Positions 30,161 through 42,296 of a stretch of DNA of 64,000 nt are shown here, piece by piece. The translations under genes were made by a program, and so were the position numbers. Below the pieces are notes generated by a model, which saw nothing but the letters and a program-made list of their open reading frames with translations, ran no database searches and had not been told where the DNA came from. The stretch lies in assembly GCA_022036555.1 (NCBI GenBank), contig CM039140.1:2710785-2774784 (forward strand), given 5' to 3'. Each line of letters opens with the position of its first letter. Position 1 is the first letter of the stretch. Source of the stretch: Microstegium vimineum. Its lineage: Eukaryota > Streptophyta > Magnoliopsida > Poales > Poaceae.

Positions 30161-32784
30161 ATGGCCACAATGGCAGCGACTCTCCTGCGGGCTGCCCGTG
30201 ACGCATCTCGCGCCGCTGCGGCAGCCGCAACTCGCGCTACTGTGATGTCACCTCGCTCAGCGCGTGCGGGCGCCATTGCGGCAGCCGCATCTCGCGCCGC
30301 TGCGATGGCAGCCCGCTCAGCGCGTGCGGCCGCCGTAGCCATAGCCGCCGCGCGCGCTGCCCGCTTGGACTCAGGAGTCATATCTCCTCTCAAGAGCTGC
30401 CGACCTTGCGACGATGGCTCCACGAAGCCACGTGACGACGGAGGCGCCGCCTGCTTGGACACAGGAGTCATATCTCCTCTCAAGAGCTGCAGAAATTGCG
30501 ACCATGGCTCTACGAAGCCACGTGACGACGGAAAAAAATTGCGTGCGCCCAGGGCGCATCGGCGCTCCCACAACTCTTCCATCGCCGATTATTACGCGCG
30601 GTGTTCAGGTAAACCAATACCTCACTCTTTCAGATTCAACAAAAAAAAAATCCACAGCTAACACGATTTTATATGATTTCTGGTAGAATTAGAGTTATTA
30701 ACTTATGTTTTCCCAAGATCTTGGCCGCTATTTCTTCCTGCGGTCCCAGTTTCTGTAGATAGAGAGGGCTACGATTCGTGGCAGTGTGGTAGTGCCCCGG
30801 CAGTATTGCACCAGCGCAAGGTGGCCAAGCGTGGTGCGCAAGCGCCCATCTCGTCGCTGCCAGTGTCGTCGTTTTGGCTGCGGGGCTCAATGCTGTGCCT
30901 GCCACCGACCCGTAGGCAGATGGAGACGGCCAGAACAGATTGTCAAATCTTTCTAAAAGCTTTGTTTCTTCTTTGAATGACTAAATCTAAATTTGAGTCC
31001 TGAGTCTCCAACGTGTGGTGCCTGGTTTAATTTTCCTGAATATCATGGATGCTTGGGCTCATCTAGGTCTCTCACCCCTATTCTGTCAAACATAGGTTTG
31101 ACTGCAGCATCGGAATAAGCATGCTTCAGCTTGAGTGTATATAAGACCCTGTTTGGATTGGGTGACTAAAACTTTAGTCACCCCTGTTTTAGTCACTTTA
31201 CTTCTAAACAGGGGGTGGGTGATTAAAATCCAAGAAGTGACTAAAATTGAGAAGTCAGATACCTCCAACTTTTATATTTTAGTCAGGTGACTAAAGTTTA
31301 GTCACCTTGACTAAGAATCCAAACACAAACAGACCCTAAGTATTCCAAAACTTTTACTTACATGTGTACTATGTAAGAATTAAGATGGTACCTGATCAAG
31401 GCCATGTTATCTGATTTTTTGAGATGCAGGCGGTTGAAACAGATATGCAGGCCCATTAGCAATAAAAATAAATAAATAAAATCTTTTAAAAAAGATTAAA
31501 GGTCATGTCAGTGCCTAAAAAATAATTTAGTACCATACTTTATCCTCTTCTACTTTTAGAATTAAATTTATTAGGGAAAGTGTTAACTAATAAGAATTAG
31601 AAAATGTATACATGTTCCTGGATGTTTTTTAGTATTCTAATGTAGATAATTAAATTTATTTTAGTAAATGAAGTGGTTTGTTAATTTGAATTCTTTGAAT
31701 GAATACATTATGACATTAGGTAGTGGATGCTGATGCGGCCATTTTGCATGGAGGTATAGTGAGATGTTCTAGTGCATGCTGATATAGACACTTTTCATGT
31801 CATGAGATTTTGATGTTAATACTGATTTAGTATATAGATAAAAATTGCATCTTTTACTTCTCATCATGTTAAATTATAAAACTAAGGATTCTCCGTGCGT
31901 TGCTACAGGTAGTCAAGAGGAATTAGGTTGGATTAACTGAAAATTAGGACTATACATCTCTATGATGTTGGTAATATGTAGGTACAACTTGTATAAATTT
32001 TTTTATTATGTTTTTGGACGGGAGGTCTGAATGGGTCGAAGCAGGTTCAACCTGATTTTTGGTGTGTTTGGTTCCTAGCTGCTAGGTTGGGGGTCATCCA
32101 AGATAGGGAATACTAAGAGAAAACCCCACGCGTTACTGCGGGTTACTGCTGGAATTACTGGTGAAATTATACTACTTATATTTACTAATATAATTAAATA
32201 AATATCATAATATATGTTAGTGGATGATTTTTAACATTATGATGTAGACAACTAAATATATGTTAGCAAATGATGTGGCTTACCAATGTGAATAGCTTGA
32301 ATAAATCATAATGACATGTGTTAGTTAGGTGTGTTAGTGCATGATAACGTGGATAATTTGCATGGCGAGATAGAATGTGGTATTGGGATGTTGAGTGGAG
32401 GCTGATGTGGTCACTTTGCATGGCAAGAGAAATAGCTAGTGGGGTTTATCTTTATAAGAGAGATAGATAGATATAGATAGATTCTTCCATTTTTGTTTTC
32501 TGATTTTCCTTTTTACTGTTCATTTTCTAATCGTTTAATTTAATTTGTTTTCAGATATTCGGAATCAACAGGTATGGACATCTCTTTATTTCTTTTGCAG
32601 TTGGCATCAACTTCCTTAACTATATTAGTATTAGTAGTCATGGAAGTTGAACTGACAGTTAAATTTTGTTCTGTAGCAGGGAAGATTCACCATGAAAGGA
32701 AAAGAGGATTTGCACATGCTTCACGTACAGATACACCACAGAAGTTATCATGATGTAGAGATAGTTCTTACTGTTATGATCTAG
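30161..32784 (+). CDS. Small Ala/Arg-rich protein of unknown function
   Basis: Not recognised. Three exons fit by phase and GT-AG borders: 30161-30608, 32555-32571 (17 nt) and 32680-32784, giving 189 residues. The N-terminal half is an Ala/Arg/Ser repeat (about 1-70). Next comes a tandem duplicated block, SGVISPLKSCR...C..GSTKPRDDG versus TGVISPLKSCR...C..GSTKPRDDG at about 71-127. The tail from exons 2-3 is KGKEDLHMLHVQIHHRSYHDVE. The Arg/Ala-rich start could be an organelle transit peptide. Intron 1 is 1.9 kb because it holds a MITE and a nested Helitron. The exon model is my inference; exon 1 alone is a clear open frame. A TAG stop closes exon 3 at 32782. Confidence 0.55.
31144..31337. mobile_element. 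MITE with GACCCTGTTTGGAT ends
   Basis: The left end reads AGACCCTGTTTGGATTGGG and the right end AATCCAAACACAAACAGACCCT, an imperfect inverted repeat. The interior is rich in TTTAGTCAC/GTGACTAAA in both directions, as in a known kind of grass hAT-like MITE. Confidence 0.7.
31588..32481 (-). mobile_element. Nested Helitrons, single copy
   Basis: On the minus strand it starts TCTATCTATATCTATC...CTCTTATAAAGATAAACC at 32481 and contains two Helitron-type 3' ends: the CGCGTGGGG hairpin then CTTAG near 32114, and the GCAACGCACGGAG hairpin near 31890. It is the same nested unit as the arms of 20780-22239 and includes the roughly 80-bp block that the right arm there lacks. The low-coordinate boundary is approximate. 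It lies in an intron of the Ala/Arg-rich gene. Confidence 0.7.
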
Positions 32785-33266
32785 TTATAATGAAGTATAT
32801 GGATAGTTGTTACTGTTATCATCTACCAGACAATTGAGATTATTATTAGAGACAATTGCTGTATCTTACACCCCCTACTATCCGGATAGTGGAGATTTTT
32901 CTTGTGCCTGACTTTTCCCTGTGATTCGTACTTCTGACTCATATTTATTTTAGTTTATAGGCCGCATCCTCACTCATGTTGAAAACTCGCACTCGTATTT
33001 GGTTCCGTTGCATCGTGCGTGCGCATCTGCCAATAAAAAATTAAAAAACTTAGCAACACTCATAGATTGGATGGACTGATACGTCACTTCGACAACAATG
33101 CTCCCTATTTGTTTTCTCTCAAACCACGGTGAATGAGAAGGAATGAGGGGGTTAAATCTCCCAACAAGTCAAATTCCTCCTTAATCCTCTCCAATCCATG
33201 TCAATCTACATGGTTGTTTAAGGATGAAACGGATAAATCCTTCTCGGTTGCCTCCAATCCACGTCA
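32785..33266. other. Intergenic, no gene
   Basis: The probable 3' UTR of the preceding gene, then unassigned sequence. CAATCCATGTCAATCTACATGG and CCTCCAATCCACGTCAGG repeat a short theme near 33190 and 33250. Nothing else is seen. Confidence 0.4.
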
Positions 33267-33443
33267 GGCCTTGTTTAGATACCAAAGTTGGTGCATAGTA
33301 AAGGTCGCGTCATACTGTAATAATTTTGTTTTTATTTGGTAATAATTGTCCAAACATTGATTAATTAGGTTTAAAATGTTCGTCTCGCAAAGTACAACAA
33401 AACTGTACAATTAGTTTTTTATTTTATCTATATTTAGTACTCC

Positions 33444-33499
33444 ATACATATGCCGACATTTTGATGTGATGGAAAATAAGAATTCTGCATAGTGAAATT
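33444..33499. repeat. 56-bp direct repeat flanking the solo LTR, left copy
   Basis: ATACATATGCCGACATTTTG... to ...GCATAGTGAAATT occurs here and at 36296-36351 with one difference (T/C). It is MITE sequence, placed immediately outside each end of the LTR. Confidence 0.9.
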
Positions 33500-36295
33500 A
33501 GTAAATTAGGGTTGAATTTAAATTTAATTTGATTTATTTTAAGCATATTTGTGAAGCATAGAATTAAATAAATAAAACTAAATTAAATATCATGTTAGGG
33601 TTTAACTTGTTTGAGCATTACATGCCTCTGCATTTTCTTTGTGTTGCTTGGTTTACAAAACCCAAGAAAAATATTTCAAAATTCAATTTTGAAAATCCAT
33701 TTTGAAAAGCAAAAAGGAAAAGAAAAAGAAAATGAAAACTCTCTCTCACTCCTTCTGTTTTGGCCCAGCACCGCAGCCCGGCCTGCTCTCTCCCTCTCCC
33801 TTCTTTTCTTCCCTCGTGGGCCGGCCACCTTCCACGTTTCGGCCCAGCTCTGCTTGGTCTCGGGCGCTCTCTCCTTCCCCCTCTTCCCTCACTGACGCGC
33901 CGGGCCCGTGTGTCAGCCCTCCCCTTCTTCTTCTCGAGTCCGACCGGGACTCTGGCGCGCCGCGACGCCGCGTCCGCCGACGCCGCAACTGTCTCCCCCG
34001 CGGTTTTCGCGCGTGTCCGCGTGGGATTCTCCCTCCCTGACCCCGCCATAAATAGCACCGACCCCCGCGCCGTCTTTCCCATCGCCTTGCGCTTCGCCTA
34101 GCCCTGGACAGCAACAGCGCCATTGCCGCCGCTCTGTTCTCGTCGTCGCGCCGCCGTTCCACGCGATTCCAGCCACCGTAAGCTTCGTCGAGTCCCGTTT
34201 CGGCTTCGCAAGTCCGCGGAACACCTTTCCCTCTCTTTTTCTTCTCTGTTGCGCTCCGTTTGACCTCGCCGTCGTTCTGCAGAACGCCGCCGCCGCTGCT
34301 CTCTGTCGCCAGCCGTCCCCGTTCATCCCCGAGCCCTGCAGTGTCCCTAGGTCAGTTCGTCTCCCCTTCCTCGTTCTCCCGGTGCTCTCGAATTTGAAAA
34401 CCGAGCACCCTAACGCCAGATCGGTCTACGCCGACGAGCTTCGGGCTCGGCCGGCCATGGCGCCACCGGGCGCCGCCCTGCTTCGGCCACTGCGCCACCT
34501 CTCTCCCACCTCTTCCAATCTGAGCCCTCCATCTCAGATCCAGTGGCCCAGAGCCACCGATACCCCTTCGTGTGGCATATTTGCTAAAGAGACCCTGAGT
34601 TTTCTGACTCTCAACCCGCAGTCCATAAAGCGGATTCCAGCTTTACGCTTTCCCCTCGGGAAAACGTATTTCCTTTTCAGATCTATTTAATTCGGTTTTA
34701 GAATAAAAACTCTATTTACAGTTTTGCCACTGATTTTCAAATGCTTATAATTTGCTCGTTTTAAATCCAAATCGATCTGTTCAAGTTGCGTTAGGTCCGT
34801 AATTTTATGCTCTATCCAGTAGTATAGATTTCATCTATGTTAATTACTTTTGAAAATCAAAGTAAATTAATTCTTTAATGCTTTAATCTTGCCCTTTTCA
34901 AAATCTTGTTTAATCTCTAGATTATTCGTTTTAGATCCGATTAGTGTGATTCTCGCGTCTTTGTGATCGTAGTAAAGTATAGATTTGTTTTATAACCTTT
35001 TCAAAACCTCTTTATTGTTTATGGTGTAATGTTCTGATCATATCTTTATTGCTTCGTGTATGATTGTTCGGATGATTGCGTGGTGATGTTGATCGAGTTC
35101 AGCCGGTGAGATCTTCGATGAGCAAGAGTTCTTTGCAGCAGATCAGGATCACCAGGAGCTTTGTGATCAAGGCAAGTTTAACATGGGATCATCCTTGTTA
35201 CCTATTCACCCTAATTCATCTAGTCATTATTGCATGTGTCTAATTTGATTTCTTATTAGATCTATACCATAGCTTTGTTATCCTTGTACCTTGTCATCTT
35301 GGGTTTTATGCATATGGATAGCTCTGCTATGATTTACAATAATGGATCTGAGATGAATCTTGATTAATGATATATGCAACAATGAGATAAAACTGGTTTT
35401 TGTAGCAACATGGAATAGGACCCCACTGAGGGCAAAAGCTGGGATTTTAAATGCAACCACGAGTGCTATGATGGCTCTGGCTTTAGTTAAGTATAAAGTT
35501 TGGACTAGCATGCTTGTGGTTCGTGAAAGGCACCTTTGCCGAGCTGGTTATGGGGTATAGCTTGTGTGGGGACCGCTGCGGGTGGTACCATCGGGGTGTC
35601 CCATATTCCCCTTTGCATTGGGTCCGTAGGGTCCGCTACATGCTAGAAAGGGCTTTTGAAAGACTTCATAGTGTTCCCTGCCCAATCACCTTGGAAGTGT
35701 TATGGGAGTTATAAACCCGGACATATGAGCAACATGGCTTGTAGGTAAAGTGTATAACCTCTGCAGAGTGTAAACCTATCATGATAGCCGTGCTCACGGT
35801 TACAAGCGGCCTGGAAAACTCACAGTGTAGATGATCATATTGTTTAATGTTTAATTGTTAATGATGTTTATTAATCTTATCATGTGGTTATTAATTGGGC
35901 TAAGCATAACTAAAGTTAAGTGTTGGTAAAACTTGACCAAGTTAAAAGCAACCGCAGTTCAGACAGTGTCAGCCTTTGAGCTTCATAACCCTATGTTACT
36001 CTTGCTGAGTACTTTAAGTGTTCACTCTTGCTTTCTCAACCCTTTCAGATGGCTATGAAGACTACCGTGAGGAGTATTAGGCTAGTGGTCAACCAGTCGG
36101 CGTTCCCTGTGAAGTGGAGCTTCGTCACGAGAGTTATCTTTATTTTCCGCTGTTTTGTTTAAGAATATTATTCGTTAGGTAATAAGCACTCAGTGATGGT
36201 ACTATTTAAAGATTTATCGGCTTATGTGTGTGATTGATCTCTGAGCACACATGAATTATTCATATTCAATTTTATCCTTAAAATTGGGTGTGACA
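33500..36295 (+). mobile_element. Solo LTR of the 3-kb family (copy 2)
   Basis: Plus-sense copy of the LTR seen complete at 52450-55442. The right end is intact (GGGTGTGACA), but the first 25 or so bases at the left (TGTAACACCC...) are missing. A TATA-like CATAAATAGC lies at 34047-34056, followed by GC-rich sequence. The 66-codon frame at 35514-35714 is the counterpart of those in the other two copies. No internal retrotransposon sequence is present. Confidence 0.85.
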
Positions 36296-36351
36296 ATACA
36301 TATGCCGACATTTTGATGTGACGGAAAATAAGAATTCTGCATAGTGAAATT
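36296..36351. repeat. 56-bp direct repeat flanking the solo LTR, right copy
   Basis: Matches 33444-33499 at 55 of 56 positions and follows the intact LTR end directly. Confidence 0.9.
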
Positions 36352-36541
36352 TAGTGGCAAACTTTGGAATCTAAATAAGGTCTCAATATTCATGGGTTAG
36401 GGATAGGGATGAAACAAGTAAGACCTTGGAGTTTGCCGCCAAGACTGAGGCTCATCCAACCACAACAGAGGTGCCGCCAAGACTGTGGCGCTTGAATCGT
36501 TTGCTCAACTTTTGGCGGACTGTGGCACGGAAAATAAACTA

Positions 36542-36785
36542 GGCCCTTGTTTAGTTGCATCCAGAATTCCAAAAGTTTTCAAGATTCACCATCACATCGA
36601 ATCTTTAAACGTATGTATGGAGTATTAAATATAAGTAAAAAATATAACTAATTACATAGTTTGTTTGTAAATCATGTGACAAATCTTTTGAACCTAGTTG
36701 CACCATAGTTGGACAATAATTACCAAATAAAGCCGAAAGTGCTACAGTTCCCAGATTCCAAATATTTTCGGAACTAAACAGGCCC
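36542..36785. mobile_element. Intact GGCCCTTGTTTAG-type MITE
   Basis: Ends are GGCCCTTGTTTAGTTGCA and GGAACTAAACAGGGCC-like (AACTAAACAGGCCC). The interior shows the phrases ATCACATCGAATCTTTAAACG, GGAGTATTAAATATAAG and GTGCTACAG, typical of a very abundant panicoid grass MITE family. Confidence 0.8.
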
Positions 36786-36988
36786 TTAGGTGGTGCAGTT
36801 GTGCTGCGGCTCGACAAGTGTGGCACGAACCAAACAGCTCCGCAAGTTAGGTAGGAGAGTTGGGCATGGTTTATCAAGTTATGATTACAAACCAAGTGTG
36901 TCCATAGTTTATCAAGTTATGATAACACACTAAACAGGTCCAAAGTGCCGCAAATAAAATAGAAGTCACACCTATGATAAAGTTTAGT

Positions 36989-37144
36989 AGTCCCTCCGTT
37001 TTAAATTGTATGTCACTTTAACTTTTTTGGTTCATCTATTTTGCTATGTATATCTATATATCTAGACATATTATTATATCTAAATATATTATAAAATAGA
37101 TGTACCAAAAAGTCAAAATAATTTACAATTTGAAACATATGGAG
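36989..37144. mobile_element. Stowaway-like MITE
   Basis: The left end AGTCCCTCCGTTTTAAATTGTATGTCA pairs with the right end ACAATTTGAAACATATGGAGTA. CTATTTTGCTATGTATAT and its inverse lie inside. TA flanks both ends. Confidence 0.7.
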
Positions 37145-37659
37145 TATGAAAATGAGTATGACATGCGGGAAAGAGTCCTAAAAAGTACGAGACACCATAG
37201 TTATTGTAGTGAACGAAACAATAAAAAAAAATTGTGGCACGACCAACCTTTGCAGATCGAACTATGGCGAGACCATTCTTTGGTGTGGCCAGTTTTAGTC
37301 ACCGACCTTAAAAAAAAAGATTACGAACAAACCCAATTCCGTCATTTGCCCTAGGGTAATCCCGTCATTTGGCAGGCTCCGGCGAGGATCAATAAAACTG
37401 CAACGGACGCAAAACGAAAGGTCCCAACAGCAGATTTCGTCTCCCTTTCGTCCTCTCTTTCCATAAACTCTCGACCCTCGCTCCTCGTGTGCGTGTTATC
37501 TATCCACCCATCGTTCCGCCTCCTCGCCGCATCGCTTTTTAGGGTTTTCTCGCTCCTCCTCCTGCTCCGCCCCCTCGCTGGCTCCCCTCTAACGCATCGA
37601 CGAGCCCGTCCCGGCAGCCGCGCACAGCAGTCCGCCGCCGCCACTCACCACAAGGCGTG
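37145..37659. promoter_or_regulatory. Promoter and 5' UTR region of the RING gene
   Basis: Composition shifts to C/T-rich from 37430 on (CTCTCTTTCC, CCTCCTCCTGCTCC), a usual grass 5' UTR. A weak TATA-like ATCAATAAAAC lies near 37388. An A-run is at 37310-37319. Confidence 0.35.
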
Positions 37660-39184
37660 ATGGGGAACAGCGACGCCGCATCGCCCGCATCGGCGGCCGC
37701 CGCGCGCGACGCCAAGAAGAAGAGGGTAAGCGGGGATGTTCGTTCGCCTTTGGGGTTGGGGTCCGGGTGATCTCTCTGGTTCGATTCGGGGCGAGGCGTT
37801 CCCGGTTGGTTTTGATTTGATTTGATTCCGCCGCTTGCTGATCTGATCTGAGTTCTGTGGGGGTGCGCCTTGCAGGGGAACCGCTCGGCGGCGAAGCTGA
37901 AGCAGAGCAAGCGCGAGACGCGCAGCGGGCAGTTTCTGTCCAAGGGGCAAGGTCTGATCTCATGCCTGGTCTGTGCGATGTATTAATATATGTGTTTGTG
38001 ATTTTGGGGATTTCGGGCTTTGTATTGGGGATTTGGCAGTGGCGTGTATGCGGGAGTTGAGCTCTCCATGCATCGGATCAAGGTTTCATTATGATCTGTT
38101 ATGTGAGACGTTTTGATCTTCTCTAGGACATGGTTGTTTTTTTTTAAGGTGCTGCTTCTGAATGATATATATCAGTTTGCTTCTGAATGTTATATGTTCC
38201 TTTGTTGATTGGTGTTATTTAGCTGTTTAGTTTGTGTTTTTGTTGTGGATTCGTTTAATAATCTGACACGTTTTTTCATTTTGGATTGGTCCAGCCAATG
38301 ATGGCAATGATGCCAAGGTTGCAACTTCGCCAACAGGAGCAGGTTCAAATGCAGGCTCACCCATCCTGGCTTCCCCACACCCTCCACTCCCTCGTCGCCG
38401 GGTTGATTCCAGATCGAGGGGAAGTGATCCGGAGGACAGGGAGGAGGCTGGTGCTGATGGCAGTGGCCTTGACTCCCCAGTCTCAGACAAGTCCCACGGT
38501 GGTGACTGCCCTCAGAGGAAGGGGTTCTCTGGCAATGGCGGTGGCCCCAGCCTTAGCAGTGGAAGCAGTGTATGGTCCAGCTCAAGGAGTGTGAGTGATG
38601 CTGAGGAGAATACAGGCGGCCCGGAGGATGAGGGTGAAGTCTTCGATGATTGGGAAATGGCTGCTGATGCCCTTTATGTCGATGACAGTTCCTGTAACCA
38701 GAGTTCAGGTCCCACGCCGACACCCCCACCAGCTCCGACCACTGCAGCACCTGCACATGCAGCGAGACCTGAACTAATTCGAAGCAAGACAAGGGCTTGG
38801 GCACCAGATGACATATTTCGACCACAGAGCTTACCCAGCATATCCAAGCAGGCCAGCTTCCCAGCAAGCATTGGTAACCGCTGGCCGGAGATGGGAATGA
38901 CTGCTGCGCAGCCGGGAATTCTTTCATTGCCGATGTCATGCCCCATTTGCTGTGACGATCTTGACCCGACGGATTCTAGCTTCTGCCCCTGCCCTTGTGG
39001 GTTTCACATGTGCCTCTTCTGCCACAACAGGATCAAGATGGAAGATGGGCGCTGCCCAGGTTGCAGGAAGCAATACAACTCAATTTCTGCAGCAGAAGGC
39101 GGTGGCGCAAAAGCAGCAGTTGGGACTGGACGAGAGATGGAAAAAAGGCTATCCCGTTCTTGTAGCATGGGTCCAAGTTACTAG
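37660..39184 (+). CDS. CNOT4-type RING finger protein, putative E3 ligase
   Basis: Three exons, 37660-37725, 37876-37951 and 38295-39184, join in phase to give 343 residues. The N-terminus is basic (KKKRGNRSAAKLKQSKRETRSGQFLSKGQ). The middle is Ser/Gly/Pro-rich and disordered, with an acidic patch (PEDEGEVFDDWEMAADALY). The RING is at about 263-304: CPICCDDLDPTDSSFCPCPCGFHMCLFCHNRI...CPGCRKQYN, the C4C4 (zf-RING_4) spacing of the NOT4 subunit of CCR4-NOT. Unlike NOT4 proper, the RING is C-terminal and there is no RRM, so this is the plant NOT4-related RING group, not the core CCR4-NOT subunit. A role as ubiquitin ligase is inferred from the RING. The ATG at 37660 is preceded by C/T-rich leader and opens the conserved short first exon. 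Confidence 0.88.
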
Positions 39185-39965
39185 ACTGCCAGGGTTATAC
39201 TAGTTCTATGTTGTAGCTCTACCCATTGCATGTTACTGTCAGATATGCTCGTTTTTTGCATGTCGTCTGCTTTTGGTATAAAGAAATGTGAATATCGGAA
39301 TAGGTGCTGAATCCATATAGACTTGTCCAGAAACTCAGCTTTTTTTAGATTGTTCCCGTTGCATGTGATGCATATGTTGCTGGAGATGACTGTTTGTTGC
39401 TTACAGTTTGTGAGATAATGTATCTGCCATATAAGGTGACTGTTATGTCTTTATCTATAAGTATATGAGCACTTGAGCAGTGACTGTTGTTTATTTAATG
39501 TTTGACATTAAGTTTAGGTATCTGAATCTCATTCTTTGTTTTGGATTTATTATCTATTCGCTTTATCTGTTGGTTGTACTTGATTTGATCTGCTAAGTGT
39601 AGGTTCTAATACTGTGCATCATTTGTTTGTTGGGCCTCTCTACTTTTATGGGCATGATCTTTTGCACATAGCATTAAAATTTTAATGCAGCTGATCTTAG
39701 TTGACATTTCATATTATGGGCAGAACCAAGAAGGGATGCCATCATATTGTAAGTTGGTATTATATTATGTCTTCACTTCCTTTACCTGATCTTCTAGTTC
39801 ATTGTGTTTTTTGTGCATATCTCCACCTCATATCCATGTAACTAACCATGAACCTAATGTCTGATCCATTGGCTAGTACATCAACATGGTCTCCAGAATT
39901 CTGCTTTGACTAGTTCGTCCTGTTACATTAATATGTTTATAGAATATAGCAAGAGTATACTTCTA

Positions 39966-40111
39966 CTCCCTCCGTTCCAAATTATAAGTCGCTTTGACTT
40001 TTTTGGTACATTCATTTTGCAATGTATCTAGATGTATTAATATGTCCAGGTACATAGCAAAATGAATGAACCAAAAAAGTCAAAGCGACCTATAATTTAG
40101 AACGGAGGGAG
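39966..40111. mobile_element. Stowaway MITE
   Basis: CTCCCTCCGTTCCAAATTATA at the left pairs with TATAATTTAGAACGGAGGGAG at the right; TA duplicated at both edges. Almost the whole 146 bp can fold into a hairpin (AAGTCGCTTTGACTTTTTTGG and its inverse). Confidence 0.9.
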
Positions 40112-41277
40112 TACTAAACTAAATTTCAGAAGAAGTCTACTTGCATCATTTCAAAATATTTGAACTCCACATAAAAAAGTAATATGCAGCCAAATCTTAA
40201 AATTGCTTAGGACAACAACAAAACAGTGATTATTTCTGACTGAAGGGTGTAATCAAAAGAACTTGTTACCTGTTAACCTCATGGGCTCATATTACAGTCA
40301 GTTCAAGCTTTCTATATGTGAGCTTGGCATGGTGTTGTCATTATCAACTTCTGAGTTGCACTGGCTAGACTGTTGAGGTCTGGGTATATGTTGCAGCCGG
40401 GTATCAAGAAACTCTTGTCACCAGTCGAGGTTCGGAGGCTGGCACAATCTTTTTAAGTGCAAAATCATGTGGATGTCTCTCCCCCCTGGTCTGACTCTTT
40501 TTTAGCTTGGCCTGTGTGCATGGAGATTTTGTTTCTGGACTCCATAATTCATATTGAGCTACATTTATGCATTATAACTTTCTAATTGTGTTTTTCAATT
40601 TATTTTGTATTCATGTGTCTGTCAAACCTAGTGTTCTTGTATGTTGAATTGTTGACTTATTTGGCAGACCTAGAATTTGTTTGGTGGACTCATGTTTTGG
40701 GGTACAAAACCTCAAAGTTAAAAGCTTTGCTTGGTGCTGTCATGACCATTTGATTTTGCTGGAGAAGAGATTCTAGTTTAGCGAATGACATAGAAGCCTT
40801 CAGTTTAGCCTTAGCTATGGTTTTTGTACTTAGTGAAAAGTGTTTTGTCGTCAAGATATTATATAAGACTTAAATTTAGCCTGGACTATGTTTGTATTAA
40901 GTGAACAGTGTATTGAAAATATTATGAACGTGTGCGTTGGCATCTGTTCTTTCAAGTAACCCTGGGATATGTTTCGTTTGTAATGTTGTGTGTTTGGTTG
41001 TCCTGGACTCTTTGGTTGCTGCCGACAATGAAGTAACCTATATATTGGTTCTTTCATTCATTGCAAATCTTGAACCGTTTTGATCAGGCGTATTTTTTTT
41101 TTTTTGATGCTGGTATGAACTCGATGGGCACCTGTGTTTCTCAAGGTAGATCGGACAGACTTTGCAGCAATTTGTTAGAATTAATGAATGATGTAATGGC
41201 TCTTTTGTCTCAGCAAATCCGATTAAATTGGCTAATCACCTTTTCAGTTTGTTGAGGTCTCACTCTATTCAATTTGC

Positions 41278-41411
41278 GGTTACAAATCTAGACGTTTTGT
41301 TTGAGCTGAGTGTTCAGCGTGAATAGACAGTTCGCTAAAGTTTACGGTTACAAATCTAGACGTTTTGTTTGAGCTGAGTGTTCAGCGTGAATAGACAGTT
41401 CGCTAAAGTTT
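41278..41411 (+). repeat. 67-bp tandem duplication
   Basis: CGGTTACAAATCTAGACG... to ...TTCGCTAAAGTTT occurs twice with no visible difference over 67 bp, so it is recent. It is non-coding. Confidence 0.9.
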
Positions 41412-41484
41412 GCAACATGGTTAGCCTCACATAACATCGAATGTGCTTGACAAAAATATTGTAGTGAGTGGCTATACAGACCAA

Positions 41485-41730
41485 GGGCCTGTTTGGATGA
41501 CAGTTTTTGAGAACTAGGGTATTAACAAACTATGCGTTTTATAAGCCAAAGGGACATAATTGTGTGTTTTTTTTTAAAAAAAGGTTGCCAGTGGAGTTTC
41601 TAAAACTTCAAAAAGACTAGATTTGATAAAACTATGGTTTTATAGACTATTGGATTTGTTGTATACGTACCCACTAGCATTTGAAAACTAAAGTACTTGT
41701 AAAACCGTATTTTGAATCCAAACAGGGACT
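41485..41730. mobile_element. GGGCCTGTTTGGAT MITE
   Basis: The left end AGGGCCTGTTTGGATGACAG pairs with the right end TGAATCCAAACAGGGACT. The inner arms GAGAACTAGGGT.../AAACCGTATTTT are AT-rich and weakly inverted. Confidence 0.7.
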
Positions 41731-41920
41731 GCAGTGAAAAATATTATTGCCACTCTTACAATCTTGTTCTCATCCATATGAGCTTCAAAATGCAAATCTT
41801 AGGCGAATTGTTTGCTGTCCATTAATCTGCATTGTTATCGGGCAGGTATCATGGTGGTTTTGCCTCCTAGCAACGCTCAGTTATCGTTCTGGTACATAAT
41901 TTTATGGTTCGTTTTCTTGA

Positions 41921-42035
41921 GTACAATGGGAGAGCAAACCCAAATTTTTGCTGTCAAGAAACAAGTATTCTGTAGTACAGTACAATGGGAGAACAAACCC
42001 AAATTTCTGCTGTCAAGAAACAAGCATTCTGTCGC
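41921..42035 (+). repeat. 59-bp tandem duplication
   Basis: GTACAATGGGAGARCAAACCC followed by AAATTTYTGCTGTCAAGAAAC and AAGYATTCTGT occurs twice with few differences. Confidence 0.85.
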
Positions 42036-42296
42036 ATTTTTCAACAGTGTATTGGCACAGATGCAAATTTTTGGAATACTACATGCCGCAAGCACATCAT
42101 TGGTTATGAATGACTACGTTTCAGGAAGCATTGTGACGTACTGCACATGGAACAAGTTAAAGGTACTAATAGAGTTTGTTAATGAAGTATATGCCTTCAA
42201 TAGCTCCCTCCAGAATCGAATTCTGACTGACACAACAAACAAGAACAAGCAAGGGCTGCCACTTCTCCACACCAACGGACCAACCTAAGACCACTA

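Larger units (their letters stand above)
33267..36383. mobile_element. GGCCTTGTTTAG-type MITE split by an LTR
   Basis: The left end reads GGCCTTGTTTAGATACCAAAG; the right end is TTGGAATCTAAATAAGGTC, its imperfect inverse. The interior at both sides matches the intact relative at 36542-36785 in layout (CATATGCCGACATTTTGATGTGA near the right end). The LTR at 33500-36295 sits inside it. Confidence 0.7.
39185..42296. other. Intergenic region with MITEs and small tandem duplications
   Basis: Three kilobases of AT-rich sequence with no convincing gene. It holds a Stowaway MITE (39966-40111), a second MITE (41485-41730) and two short tandem duplications. Open frames such as 41812-42288 overlap the tandem duplication at 41921-42035 and look fortuitous. 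Confidence 0.5.
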
